Assembly: GCF_000956465.1 (NCBI RefSeq)
Contig: NZ_JYJA01000024.1
Coordinates: 36,450 to 100,449 of the forward strand
DNA length: 64,000 bases
Direction of reading: 5' to 3'
Origin: Microbacterium trichothecenolyticum
Lineage (GTDB): Bacteria; Actinomycetota; Actinomycetes; Actinomycetales; Microbacteriaceae
The notes beneath the pieces were generated by a model that ran no database searches, was not told the DNA's origin, and saw only the letters and a list, made by a program, of their open reading frames with translations. Numbering within the stretch: the stretch's first letter is position 1; each line of letters begins with the position of its first letter. Below, piece after piece: positions 26,640 to 35,500 of this stretch. The position numbers and the translations under genes are program-made.

Positions 26640-27788
26640 GTGACTTCCCCCGCCGCCCCCGTCGCGACCCTCGTGGCGGAGCGTGTGCGGGAACTGCTCC
26701 GCGCGGAGCGGTCGGATCCGGCCCGCGACCCCGAGTTCGCCGCGCAGATCGCCCGTGCGGAGGTGCGCCGCCACAACGACTTCGCTCTCGCGCGCGGCCT
26801 CGCGCCCGTCGACGACGAGACGGCATGCGTGCGGGAAGTGCTCGCCGCGGTATCAGGGTTCGGCCCGCTGCAGGCTTACCTCGACGACCCGACGGTCGAG
26901 GAGGTCTGGATCAACGCACCCGACCGGATCTTCGTGGCCCGCAGCGGAGTCCCGGAGCGCACGCCGCTCATGCTCACCGATACCGCGGTGCGCGATCTGG
27001 TGGAACGGATGCTGCAGTCCAGCGGTCGGCGGGTCGACCTGAGTCAGCCGTTCGTCGACGCGTCGCTTCCGGACGGCTCCCGGCTTCATGTCGTGATCCC
27101 CGACATCACCCGCCGGCACTGGGCCGTCAACATCCGCAAGTTCCTTCCCGCGTACCGAGATCTCGGGCGACTCGTCGCCGCGGGCTCGATCGCCCCCGAA
27201 GCTGCCACGCTGCTGCGCGACGCGATGATCGCGGGGCAGTCGGTGCTGGTCTCGGGGGCGACGCATGCGGGGAAGACGACGCTGCTCGGCGCGCTCATCG
27301 CGGCGTGCCCGCATGAGCAGCGCATCGTCACGGTCGAGGAGACCTTCGAGCTCGCCGTCGCTGCGCCGGATCTCGTCGCCCTGCAGGGCCGGCAGCCGAG
27401 TCTCGAGGGCACCGGCGAGGTGACGCTCCGCCGGCTCGTGAAGGAGGCGCTGCGCATGCGCCCCGACCGGCTCGTCGTGGGCGAGGTGCGCGATGCCGAG
27501 GCGCTCGACCTGCTGCTGGCGCTCAACACCGGCGTTCCCGGAGCCGCCACGATCCATGCCAACTCCGCCCGCGAAGCGCTCGGAAAGCTCGCCGCGCTGC
27601 CGTTGCTGGCCGGGCGCAACATCGACGCGAGCTTCGTGCAGCCGGCGGTGGCGGCATCCGTCCACGTCGTCGCGCATTGCGAGCGCGACGCGAGCGGCGC
27701 ACGACGCGTGGTCGAGATCGTCGCGCCGACCGGAGTCGCGGACGGCGTGATCACCGCGCGCACGCTCTACCGGACGGTCGACGCGTGA
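26640..27788 (+). CDS. tadA: Tad/Flp pilus assembly ATPase TadA (CpaF-type)
   Basis: A 382-residue secretion ATPase of the GspE/VirB11 superfamily that powers Flp-pilus assembly. Walker A is GATHAGKT (206-213), with His in place of the usual Gly/Thr; then the Asp box TVEETFEL, the signature LRMRPDRLVVGEVRD and the His box GAATIHANSA. The N-terminal domain has GFGPLQAYLDDPTVEEVWIN. The GTG start follows GGGAGGA by 8 nt. It heads the seven-gene tad operon; no tadZ/cpaE (ssd) gene precedes it. Confidence 0.92.
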   Translation: MTSPAAPVATLVAERVRELLRAERSDPARDPEFAAQIARAEVRRHNDFALARGLAPVDDETACVREVLAAVSGFGPLQAYLDDPTVEEVWINAPDRIFVARSGVPERTPLMLTDTAVRDLVERMLQSSGRRVDLSQPFVDASLPDGSRLHVVIPDITRRHWAVNIRKFLPAYRDLGRLVAAGSIAPEAATLLRDAMIAGQSVLVSGATHAGKTTLLGALIAACPHEQRIVTVEETFELAVAAPDLVALQGRQPSLEGTGEVTLRRLVKEALRMRPDRLVVGEVRDAEALDLLLALNTGVPGAATIHANSAREALGKLAALPLLAGRNIDASFVQPAVAASVHVVAHCERDASGARRVVEIVAPTGVADGVITARTLYRTVDA

Positions 27789-28642
27789 CCTTCGTATGGG
27801 GAGCGGCGCTCGCCGCCGGGCTGCTGCTGATGATGTCGCCGTGGTTCTGGCCCGCGGGCTCCGGCCGCCCGAGCGTGACGCGCCGCGGGCGGATCTCGCG
27901 ACTTCTCGAAGACGCGGGGATGGCACGCGCGTCGGTGCCCTCGGTCGTCGTGGTCGCGGGGGTGTGCGCGGCAGTGGCGGCCGCGGTGGCATGGCTCATC
28001 GCGCCGGTGGCCGCGCTCGCCCTGGTCGCGGCCGTGGCCGGCGCGCTCGCTCCCTTCACCTGGCTGCGCTCGCGTCGCTCGAAGCTGCTGCGCACGCGGC
28101 GCGGACTCTGGCCGGACGTCTGCGATCTGCTCATCGCGTCGGTGCGCGCGGGGATGTCGCTGCCCGACGCGGTAGCCAGCCTCGCAGACTCGGCTCCCGC
28201 TGAACTGCGGCCTGCGTTCGCGGCGTTCGCGCGCGACATGGCGGCGTCGGGGCACTTCGACTCGAGCGTCCAGCGGCTCAAGACGAATCTGGCCGACCCC
28301 GTCGCCGACCGCATCGTCGAGACCCTGCGCATGGCGCGTCAGGTAGGCGGCACCGAGCTCACCGCGGTGCTGCGCGCGCTCGCGTCCTCCGTGCGAGCGG
28401 ACGCGGCGCTGCGGGCCGAGGTCGAATCGCGGCAGTCGTGGATCCGGGGCGCGGCCGTGCTCGGCGTGATCGCCCCATGGGTCATCCTCGCGATGCTCGC
28501 CATGCGTCCCGAGGGCGCCCGCGCGTACGGCAGTCCTGGCGGCATCGCGCTCATCCTCGTCGGCGCGGCGGTGTCGCTCGTCGCGTACCGGCTCATGATC
28601 CGTCTCGGCCGCCTCCCCGAACCGAGGCGGTGGTTCGGGTGA
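27785..28642 (+). CDS. Tad pilus inner-membrane protein TadB-like
   Basis: A 285-residue type II secretion F-domain protein. Two N-terminal membrane helices (about 2-20 and 55-95) are followed by the cytoplasmic F domain (RRGLWPDVCDLLIASVRAGMSLPDAVASL in part, about 120-230) and two C-terminal helices. The GTG start overlaps the tadA stop as GTGA, so the two are translated together. Probably pairs with the next gene to form the pilus platform. Confidence 0.88.
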   Translation: MTFVWGAALAAGLLLMMSPWFWPAGSGRPSVTRRGRISRLLEDAGMARASVPSVVVVAGVCAAVAAAVAWLIAPVAALALVAAVAGALAPFTWLRSRRSKLLRTRRGLWPDVCDLLIASVRAGMSLPDAVASLADSAPAELRPAFAAFARDMAASGHFDSSVQRLKTNLADPVADRIVETLRMARQVGGTELTAVLRALASSVRADAALRAEVESRQSWIRGAAVLGVIAPWVILAMLAMRPEGARAYGSPGGIALILVGAAVSLVAYRLMIRLGRLPEPRRWFG

Positions 28643-29571
28643 TCGGGCTCGCGATGGGCGACGTCGCGTACGCCGTCGTGCTCGGCACGGCGCTCGGTGT
28701 CGGGGTGTGCCTGCTGATCTCGCTCGCTCCGCGGTGGGGCGCGCCCAGCCTCGCGCGGCGGATCGCGCCCTACATCCGCGATGTGACCGATCCGCGCGGG
28801 CTCGACGTGGCCGCCCCCGCGGTCGGGGGCTCGCCGTTCGCGTGGTCGGCGTTCGCGCATCGCCGCCTCGCGCGGCTGGCCGGTGGAGATGCGGTGCTCG
28901 CCCGTCGCCTGCATCAAGCCGCGTGGACGATCGACGCGGCCCGCTTCCGCGGGCGGCAGCTCGCCTGGGCCATCGCCGGACTCGCGATCGGCGGCGGAGT
29001 GGTCGTCGTGCTCGTACTGGTGGGCCGCGGATCGCCCGTCCTCGGGCTGCTGCCGCCCGTCGCCGCCGTTGCGGCGGCCCTCGCGTACGACGCGTGGCTC
29101 ACGCGTGCGGCAAGGGCACGGGCCACGCGGATCGAGGAGGAGCTGCCGACGGTGCTCGAGTTCCTCGCGCTGTGCCTCTCGGCGGGCGAGGGCATCCTCG
29201 ACTCGCTGCGTCGTGTCAGCGACGTGGGCGCGGGGGAGCTCACCGCGGAGCTTCGCGGCGTCGTCGTGGCGGTGGGCACCGGCTCACCGCTGTCGGAATC
29301 CCTCACGCGCCTTGCCGCGGGCCTTGAGATCCCCGCTCTCACCCGCTCGATCGACCAGCTCGTGGCGGCGATAGAGCGAGGCGCGCCGCTCGCGCACGTT
29401 CTCCAGGCGCAGGCGATCGACGCCCGCGAGGACGCGAAGCGCACACTCATCGAACGCGCGGGCCGGAAGGAGATCTACATGCTCTTTCCGCTCGTCTTCT
29501 TGATCCTCCCGCTCAGCGTTCTCTTCGCGGTGTTCCCGGGGATCTTCATGCTGCGACTCGGACTCGGCTGA
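28639..29571 (+). CDS. Tad pilus inner-membrane protein TadC-like
   Basis: A 310-residue F-domain platform protein. It has an N-terminal helix, two central helices (about 120-165), the F domain with EEELPTVLEFLALCLSAGEGILDSL and RAGRKEIYMLFPLVFLILP before the last helix. The start is the GTG that overlaps the tadB stop by four bases. The open frame runs further upstream to 28438, but only inside tadB. Confidence 0.88.
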   Translation: MIGLAMGDVAYAVVLGTALGVGVCLLISLAPRWGAPSLARRIAPYIRDVTDPRGLDVAAPAVGGSPFAWSAFAHRRLARLAGGDAVLARRLHQAAWTIDAARFRGRQLAWAIAGLAIGGGVVVVLVLVGRGSPVLGLLPPVAAVAAALAYDAWLTRAARARATRIEEELPTVLEFLALCLSAGEGILDSLRRVSDVGAGELTAELRGVVVAVGTGSPLSESLTRLAAGLEIPALTRSIDQLVAAIERGAPLAHVLQAQAIDAREDAKRTLIERAGRKEIYMLFPLVFLILPLSVLFAVFPGIFMLRLGLG

Positions 29572-29586
29572 CGGCCGGAAGGAGAA

Positions 29587-29790
29587 ATGATGAAAGCACG
29601 GATGCTGCACCTCGCTGCTCGTCTTCGCGCGACCGCGCGCGACCTCGCCGACGACGAGCGGGGTGACGTCCCCGGGTGGGTCCTCATCACGCTGATGACC
29701 GCGGGGCTCGTCGTCGTGATCTGGGCGATGGCCGGGCCTGCCTTGGCCGACCTGTTCGAGCAGGCGATCAGTCGCGTCTCCGGGCTCTGA
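29587..29790 (+). CDS. Flp-type pilin candidate
   Basis: A 67-residue protein with a charged N-terminus (to about residue 30, ending DDERGD) and one long hydrophobic helix (VLITLMTAGLVVVIWAMAG). Its place between tadC and the tadE-like genes, its size and the prepilin-like charged-Gly-hydrophobic layout make it the likely major pilin. The class IVb signature (Gly followed by Glu at +5 and Tyr) is not clear; the segment reads GDVPGWVLIT. SD: GAAGGAG 5-6 nt before the ATG. Confidence 0.7.
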   Translation: MMKARMLHLAARLRATARDLADDERGDVPGWVLITLMTAGLVVVIWAMAGPALADLFEQAISRVSGL

Positions 29791-29794
29791 CGTC

Positions 29795-30229
29795 GTGCGT
29801 GTCGTCCTCGCCCGCGCCGTGTCGGGCGTACGCGCCCGACTCGCCGCAGACCTGATCGACGACGCCGGGGCGAGTCCGGTCGAGTTCGTCCTCGTCGGGA
29901 CGCTGCTCACCGTGCTCACCCTCGGAGTGCTGCAGTTCGGCCTCGCCGTGTACGTCCGCAACGTCGTGCACGACGCAGCCGTGGAGGGCGCGTATCACGC
30001 GGCCCTGGCCGACACGACGCTCGGCGACGGTGCGGAACGCACGCGCGACATCGTGGGTCGCACGATCGGCGCCGGGTACGCCACCGAGGTCAGCGTGCAG
30101 GAGACGGCGTCGCTCGGTCAGCAGACCATCGAGGTGCGTGTCCGGGCGACGCTGCCCCTTGTGGGCCTGCTCGGTGCATCGCGTGGACTGGAGGTGACGG
30201 CGCATGCACCGGTCGAATCGTTCGGCTGA
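29795..30229 (+). CDS. TadE-like pseudopilin
   Basis: A 144-residue single-span protein. The TadE prepilin motif is seen as DAGASPVEFVLVGTLLTVL (Glu followed by a hydrophobic helix, about 25-55) and an extracytoplasmic domain follows. Probably a minor pseudopilin of the Flp pilus. GTG start four bases after the pilin stop; its 3' end overlaps the next gene by 26 bp. Confidence 0.85.
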   Translation: MRVVLARAVSGVRARLAADLIDDAGASPVEFVLVGTLLTVLTLGVLQFGLAVYVRNVVHDAAVEGAYHAALADTTLGDGAERTRDIVGRTIGAGYATEVSVQETASLGQQTIEVRVRATLPLVGLLGASRGLEVTAHAPVESFG

Positions 30230-30677
30230 CGAGATCGCAGCGGGTCCGCTCGGCGACGATCGCGGATCGGCGGCGCTCGAGTTCATCCTCGTCGGGCTCC
30301 TCCTCCTGGTGCCCCTCGTCTACTTGGTCGTGACGCTGGGCCTCATCCAGGGGCAGAGCCTCGGTGCGGAGGCCGCCGCCCGTCACATCGCGCGCGCGGT
30401 GTCGACGGCGAGCGACGTCGACGACGCCCGCACGCGGGCCGACGCGGTGCTCGGGGCGGTGTCGGAGGAGTACGGACTCGACGACGTCGACCTCTCCATC
30501 GCCTGCACGCCGTCGAGCGGCATCTGTCCGCGGGCGGGCGCGACACTGCACGTGCGCGTCCGCACAACAGTCACGCTGCCGCTCGTGCCGCCCGTGCTCG
30601 ACCTGGAGCGCATCGCCGCGATCCCGATCGAGGCCTCTTCGGCGCACAAGGTCTCGCGCTTCTGGAGCGAGCGGTGA
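30204..30677 (+). CDS. TadE/TadF-like pseudopilin
   Basis: A 157-residue protein with DDRGSAALEFILVGLLLL, the prepilin-like helix, at about 18-50, then an extracytoplasmic domain with two Cys (ACTPSSGICPR) that may form a disulfide. Its ATG lies inside the preceding gene (26-bp overlap), indicating coupled translation. A minor pseudopilin of the same machine. Confidence 0.85.
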   Translation: MHRSNRSADEIAAGPLGDDRGSAALEFILVGLLLLVPLVYLVVTLGLIQGQSLGAEAAARHIARAVSTASDVDDARTRADAVLGAVSEEYGLDDVDLSIACTPSSGICPRAGATLHVRVRTTVTLPLVPPVLDLERIAAIPIEASSAHKVSRFWSER

Positions 30678-31126
30678 TCGCTCAGGTACGGCGCGCCCTC
30701 GCCCCGAAGCCCGAGTCACGCGATCCCGACGACGGAGGCAGCGTCCTCATCCTCACCCTCGGCTACGCCGTGCTCGCGATCGCGGTGATCCTCGTGTGCA
30801 CCGCCGCGACGAGCCTGTACCTCGCGCAGAAGCAGCTCGACGCGGTGGCGGATGCCGCGGCTCTGGCCGCGGCAGATGGGTTCGACTTGACGGTGGTCGG
30901 TGGCGAGCCGGTCGCCACCCTCACCGACGCGGGGGTGCGCCGTGAAGCCGAGGCGATGATGGGAGCTCTCGATCCCGAGGCGCGACTCGTCTCGGCCTCG
31001 ACCCCCGACGGGGTCTCCGCGCGGGTGCGGGTCGCCGGGCAGTGGCAGCCTCCCATCGTCACCGTGTTCGTGCCCGGCGGCGTCGCCCTCGAATCCACCG
31101 CGACGAGCCGCACGGCGCTGCGCTGA
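30674..31126 (+). CDS. TadG-like pilus-associated protein
   Basis: A 150-residue protein. DDGGSVLILTLGYAVLAIAVILV is the hydrophobic helix, followed by QKQLDAVADAAALAAADG, the conserved segment of TadG / helicase-secretion neighbour proteins. An extracytoplasmic domain of about 85 residues follows. GTGA overlap with the preceding gene. Last gene of the tad operon. Confidence 0.82.
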   Translation: MIAQVRRALAPKPESRDPDDGGSVLILTLGYAVLAIAVILVCTAATSLYLAQKQLDAVADAAALAAADGFDLTVVGGEPVATLTDAGVRREAEAMMGALDPEARLVSASTPDGVSARVRVAGQWQPPIVTVFVPGGVALESTATSRTALR

Positions 31127-31145
31127 CGCGCGGGGTTCGCAGGCG

Positions 31146-31346
31146 CTACGCCTCCGACGTGGCCGAGGCGCGCGCGGCGCGCGCAACCGCCTCCATGCGC
31201 GAGTGCACATCGAGCGTGCCGAGCACGTTCTGCATGTGCGCGCCGACCGTCTTGATGCTGATGCCCATCTCGGTGGCGACCTGCTTCTGGGACATCCCCT
31301 CCGTGCGACCGTCATGGATGGCGTCCGGACCCGATCCGGGCGCCAT
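31146..31346 (-). pseudogene. Relic of a LuxR/NarL-type regulator (C-terminal HTH only)
   Basis: The 66-codon frame contains EGMSQKQVATEMGISIKTVGAHMQNVLGTLDVHSRMEAV, shown here in its two parts: helices 2-4 of a LuxR HTH, including the recognition helix, and a normal C-terminus. The first HTH helix (the LTxRExEVL part) and any receiver domain are missing; the sequence before the HTH matches nothing and there is no receiver domain in the next 200 bp on any frame. Codon use is weaker upstream of the HTH. Most likely a deletion remnant. Confidence 0.65.
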
Positions 31347-31367
31347 CCGTGTGCGTGCGCACGGATG
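31344..31367. repeat. Inverted repeat at the break of the LuxR relic
   Basis: CATCCGTG, 8 nt, then CACGGATG. It begins at the apparent start codon of the relic and precedes the RIO-kinase leader. It may be a terminator stem or a rearrangement scar. Confidence 0.4.
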
Positions 31368-31395
31368 AAGGGTGGATGCGATGGATGCCGTCGGC

Positions 31396-31401
31396 TACAG
31401 T
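31396..31401 (+). promoter_or_regulatory. Candidate -10 for the RIO-kinase transcript
   Basis: TACAGT with no other candidate nearby. Transcription from about 31408 would give a leader of about 150 nt that contains a 20-codon ORF and a hairpin before the kinase start. No clear -35 is seen. Confidence 0.35.
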
Positions 31402-31458
31402 GTCCCGGAGTCGGTGCGAGCGTCGTGCCCGCACACCGGACCGGAGGGAGGAAGAACG

Positions 31459-31521
31459 ATGGCTGTCTCTGTAGCGCCTCGCAACCCCACCCCCTTCCGC
31501 GAGGTCGCCCGCACGCGTTGA
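31459..31521 (+). CDS. Candidate 20-residue leader peptide before the RIO kinase
   Basis: ATG at 31459 has a strong GGAGGGAGGAAG Shine-Dalgarno directly upstream (31443-31454). The peptide starts MAVSVAPRNPTPF and ends VARTR, with four Arg. Its TGA lies in the loop of the hairpin 31501-31536, and the last seven codons cover the left arm. Too short for codon statistics; the case rests on the ribosome site and hairpin geometry. Confidence 0.5.
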   Translation: MAVSVAPRNPTPFREVARTR

Positions 31522-31536
31522 CCCGTCGGCGACCTC
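31501..31536 (+). promoter_or_regulatory. Leader hairpin overlapping the uORF stop
   Basis: GAGGTCGCC (31501-31509) and GGCGACCTC (31528-31536) are perfect 9-bp complements with an 18-nt loop that holds the uORF stop codon. Just after it, CTCC (31534-31537) could alternatively pair with GGAG (31544-31547), the kinase Shine-Dalgarno. Translation of the leader would disrupt the first stem. Confidence 0.5.
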
Positions 31537-31557
31537 CTGTCCTGGAGTGTCCCACCG

Positions 31558-32382
31558 ATGTCATACGAACGCCTCGACGCGTCCGCATCCGTTCTCTCGC
31601 CGGATCTCGAACCCGGCCGCGATCAGCGCTGGTCCACGTGGCCGGCTTCTCCGCCCACCCAGCGCGGCCCGCTGCCGCACCCGGAATGGGTCGTCACCGC
31701 GTCCGGCGCGTTCGATACCGAGCTGGGTGTCGTGAAGACCGGCAAAGAAGCCGACGTGCACCTGATCGAGCGCGCGGTGCCCGGCACCGCCGGCGTGCTC
31801 CTGGCAGCCAAGCGCTACCGCGACTCCCATCACAGTGATTTCCACCGCTCGGGCAGCTACGAGGAGGGGCGCACGATGCGCAACACGCGCGACGCACGGG
31901 CCGTGAATCGCGGGTCCTCATACGGGCGGTCGGTCGCTGCAGGCCACTGGGCGGTGAGCGAATTCGACGCGCTCTGCCGTGCCTGGCGCGCGGGGGTCCC
32001 GGTGCCGTATCCGGTGCAGGTGAGCGGCACCGAGGTGCTCATGGAGTTCGTCGGCGAGGGGCGGGCAGCCGCGCCGCGGCTGGCGCAGAGCCGGTTGCAC
32101 GGAGAGCAGCTGCGCAGCGCCTTCGACCAGGTCGTCGGCATGCTCGAGGCGTTCGCGCACGCGGGATACGCACACGGCGACCTCTCGCCCTACAACCTGC
32201 TCCACCACGACGGCCGTGTCGTCGTGATCGATCTCCCGCAGATCGTCGACGTCGCCGCGAACCCTCAGGGTCTCGACTTCCTCCACCGTGACGTCGTCAA
32301 CGTGTCGACGTGGTTCACCCGTCGCGGCCTCGAAAACGACCCCGAGGATGTGTTCGCCCACCTCGTCGCGATGCTCTGGTGA
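31558..32382 (+). CDS. RIO-type serine/threonine protein kinase
   Basis: A 274-residue atypical protein kinase of the RIO1 family. The ATP-binding loop is GVVKTGKEADVHL (Gly62 onwards), the catalytic loop YAHGDLSPYN (His206, Asp208) and the metal-binding VIDLPQIVD (Asp225); GSYEEGRTMRN fits the flexible loop. The substrate in bacteria is unknown. Start ATG 31558 with GGAG 10 nt upstream. The gene follows a short possible leader ORF and hairpin, and ends before a strong bidirectional terminator. Confidence 0.93.
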   Translation: MSYERLDASASVLSPDLEPGRDQRWSTWPASPPTQRGPLPHPEWVVTASGAFDTELGVVKTGKEADVHLIERAVPGTAGVLLAAKRYRDSHHSDFHRSGSYEEGRTMRNTRDARAVNRGSSYGRSVAAGHWAVSEFDALCRAWRAGVPVPYPVQVSGTEVLMEFVGEGRAAAPRLAQSRLHGEQLRSAFDQVVGMLEAFAHAGYAHGDLSPYNLLHHDGRVVVIDLPQIVDVAANPQGLDFLHRDVVNVSTWFTRRGLENDPEDVFAHLVAMLW

Positions 32383-32462
32383 GCGTGGGTCAGGTGGAGT
32401 CGCGGACGTTGGACACGGGGATCTGCTTCACGTGCTGCGGGCGCGAACGACCGGAGAGAACG

Positions 32463-32498
32463 CCGGAGACCCCGGCGCGCGTGCGCCGGGGTCTCCGG
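32463..32498. terminator. Strong bidirectional terminator
   Basis: A perfect 16-bp stem, CCGGAGACCCCGGCGC with GCGCCGGGGTCTCCGG, and a 4-nt loop (GCGT). It lies between the convergent RIO kinase and subtilase genes and can serve both strands; no U-tract, as usual in GC-rich actinobacteria. Confidence 0.85.
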
Positions 32499-32507
32499 AC
32501 CCTTGGA

Positions 32508-35500
32508 CTACCGGACGCCCTTGGCCGGTGTGGCCTCGAACGCCTTCTCGATCTCCTGCGTGAAGGTGTTGCCCTCGGCGTCCTTCGCCGTGACGCGCAG
32601 GTCGACCCAGCCGCCCTTGTCGGGCACGGGGATCTGCGCGGTGAACCCGCTGACCCACGCGCGGCTCGTGACGAAGATGTCGCCGTCACCCTCGACCGCC
32701 CCGGTGGGGGCGTCCGTCTTGGCGGACTTCAGCTCCACCGGCCTCCACTGTCCGTTCTCCCCGCGCGCCTCCAGCGTCGCACCGGTGATGGCACCGGCGG
32801 GCGAGGTGCCGGCGACATGACCGAGTTCGAGGCCGAGCGTGACCCCCGAACCCTTCTTGCGACCTTGGCCCACCTGATTGTCGATGTTGACGTCGACGTC
32901 GTAGTACGCCTGGATCATCGGCAGCAGGCGGTTGCCCCAGTCGCCGAGCTTGCCCGCGGAACGGAAGGTCCAGTCGCTGACCGTCCTCGTCGATCCTTCG
33001 AGATGCGCGCCGTCATGGGTCGCCGTGCTCACCACACGCCACTGCTGGTCGCCGTCAGGGAGGTCGAACAGATTCACGCCCTGGTGCTCCTGCTGCTTGA
33101 CGAGCTGTCCGTCGATGTAGACATCGGCGGTCTGGTGCACGGTCGACGGCTCGACCCACGTGTCGAACGTCCCGGTGTGGTCGGCGTCACCGCCGTCCGC
33201 CCAGCTGGGGATGTTGACCTGGGCCCAGTCCGACACACGGTAGGGCACCCAGAACCCGGTGGCCACGTACGGGCGCACGATGCCGCCGAAGTACTCCTCG
33301 GAGGTGCGCTCGCCGCGTGTGTACGTCGTCTGCTTGTCGCGGATCTCCCACATCACGGAGCTGACGGCGACCCATTGGTTCCAGCGGAGGCTGTCGGTAT
33401 TGACCCATTCGGTGCGATCCATGCCGCGCTGCGCGCGGAACGGGAACCCGCTGCCGTACTGTGCCCCGGGGACGAAGTCGTACCGGAACTCGGCCAGCTC
33501 CTCCTGCTGGCCGTGGAAGCGTGTGTCGATACGAGCCAGGTCTCTCGACGAGTGCTTGTACGCCAGCTTCTGCGGGATCTGCCCGTCGCCGTACTCGGCG
33601 ATGTCGTACACGACGTCCGTCGTGGGCACACCCACCGCCGACAGCGTGACCTTCTTCCTCCCGCCGAGCTGCCCGAGCAGGGCTCGCCCTTCGACGCCGC
33701 TGATGCCGGCGACCGGGATGGACACGTTCGAGAAGTCGGCCTCCGAACCGACCCACGTGCTGAACTCGCCGTCCGCGTCGTTGACGAGGACGAGAAGCTT
33801 CGCCCCCGCCGCGGCGGCGTTGGCAGCCTGCTCGGATGGGGAGAGGTCGGTGCTGCGGGTGACCACGGCGATCTTGCCGCCCACCTCTGCCGCGGCGAGC
33901 TCGTCGGGTCTTCCCGAGCCGGCCTCGACCGCAGTGGCCTTGAACGAGCCGTCGAGGAAGGTCGAACCTGGCTGGAGGATGAGATCCAGGGCGTTCTTGC
34001 CGGCGCTCACCGTGAGCAGCGGCGTCTGCAGGCGCCAGCGCGTCGTGAACCCGAAGTCGGCGTCGTCTATCTTCATCGGCTGCGCCCACATCTCATCCGT
34101 CCACACCGGCATCGTGGCGCTGGCGAGAAAATCACCCACCTTCATGTCCATGCGGCGGAAGACCGGCTCGAGTCCCTTCTCGCCGACGTCGAGGGTGACC
34201 TGCTTCGCCGCGCGGGCGTCCAGAGCGACGGTCTTGTCGCCGTCGAGCTGGAGCGTCGGCTCGCCCACGAGGACGCTGGCGATCGTGTCGGGCGTCCGGC
34301 TGAGCTCCATGAACGACACGACCGAGTAGTCGCCCTTCATGAGGCGGAGCGTCGTCTCGCCGTCCACGGGGATCGGCTCGGCGAACTGCGTAGCCGCGTT
34401 CCACAGGAACGCGTACGTCTGGACCGGGTTGCCGTCGAAGCCCGTCGCCGTGATGGTGAGGTCGTAGCGCTCGGCCTCGGCGATCGTGCCGAGAGCGGTG
34501 CGCGTGACCGCGTCGCCGTCGACGAGGCCAACGAGCGCGCCCGAGAGCTGCGTGCCGGCCGGTACTTTCGCGGGGTCGACCGTCATGGTCACGGAGCGGG
34601 TCTCGCCTGCGGGGATGGTGAGCGACGCGGAGTCGATCGTGAGGGCGTCGAACGCGATGCCGTCCGAGAGCGGGCCCGGCTCGCCGGTGCCGTCGTCGGG
34701 GGTTGTATCGCTGAGCGTCGGCTCGAGCGCCACCGTGAGCTCGGCGTCTGTGCGGTTCGTGTACTCGATCGTGCGGGTCACCGGCGCCGGCGCCTGTCCC
34801 CACGCGAGCATTCCGAAGTCGCCGGTGCCCGACGCGATGACCGGTGCATCGAGGGCGGCCGCGACGTTGATGACGCCCGTGCCGCCCTGGTACGGCGTGT
34901 AGCCGAGGTCGACGGCGCTGCTCGCGAGCGCAGCCTTGAGCTGGGCCGACGTGTAGTCGGGGTGGGCGCCGAGCAGGATCGCGGCGGCGCCGGCGACGTG
35001 GGGCGTCGCCATCGACGTGCCGCTCATCGCGACGTAGGAGCCTTCTCCGGGGCTGTCGGCCGAGCGTGCGGCCGTGACGTCGTTGCCGGGACCGGTGACG
35101 TCGGGCTTCATTGCCCCGGAGCGCGCGAGCGGACCCTGGCTTGTGAAGTACGAAAGCGAACCGGACGGGTCGTCGACCGAGCCGACCGTGAGCGCTCGCT
35201 CCGCCGAGCCGGGGGCGCCGATGGTCTCGGGCGCGCCGGCGTTGCCGGCCGCGACCACGAACAGGGTGCCGGTCTCCTCCGAGATGCGGTTCAGGGACTC
35301 CGCCATCAGGTCCTTGCCGTCGGAGGCTTCCGTCGAACCGAGGCTCATCGACACGATCGGGGCGTTCTGGCCGGCCCACTCCATCGCGTCGATGATCCAT
35401 GAGTCCTGCCCGTAGCCGTCAGCGCCGAGCACCTTGCCCACGAGCAGCTGGGCGCCGTCGGCGACGCCGCGGTGGGTGCCCCCGCTGGCCGCGCCCGTGC

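Noticed and set aside
32310..35402. 1030-codon open frame on the plus strand across the subtilase
   Set aside because: Antisense shadow in GC-rich DNA: Arg/Val/Gly-rich product with no domain, while the minus strand encodes a full signal peptide, S8 triad and PA domain.
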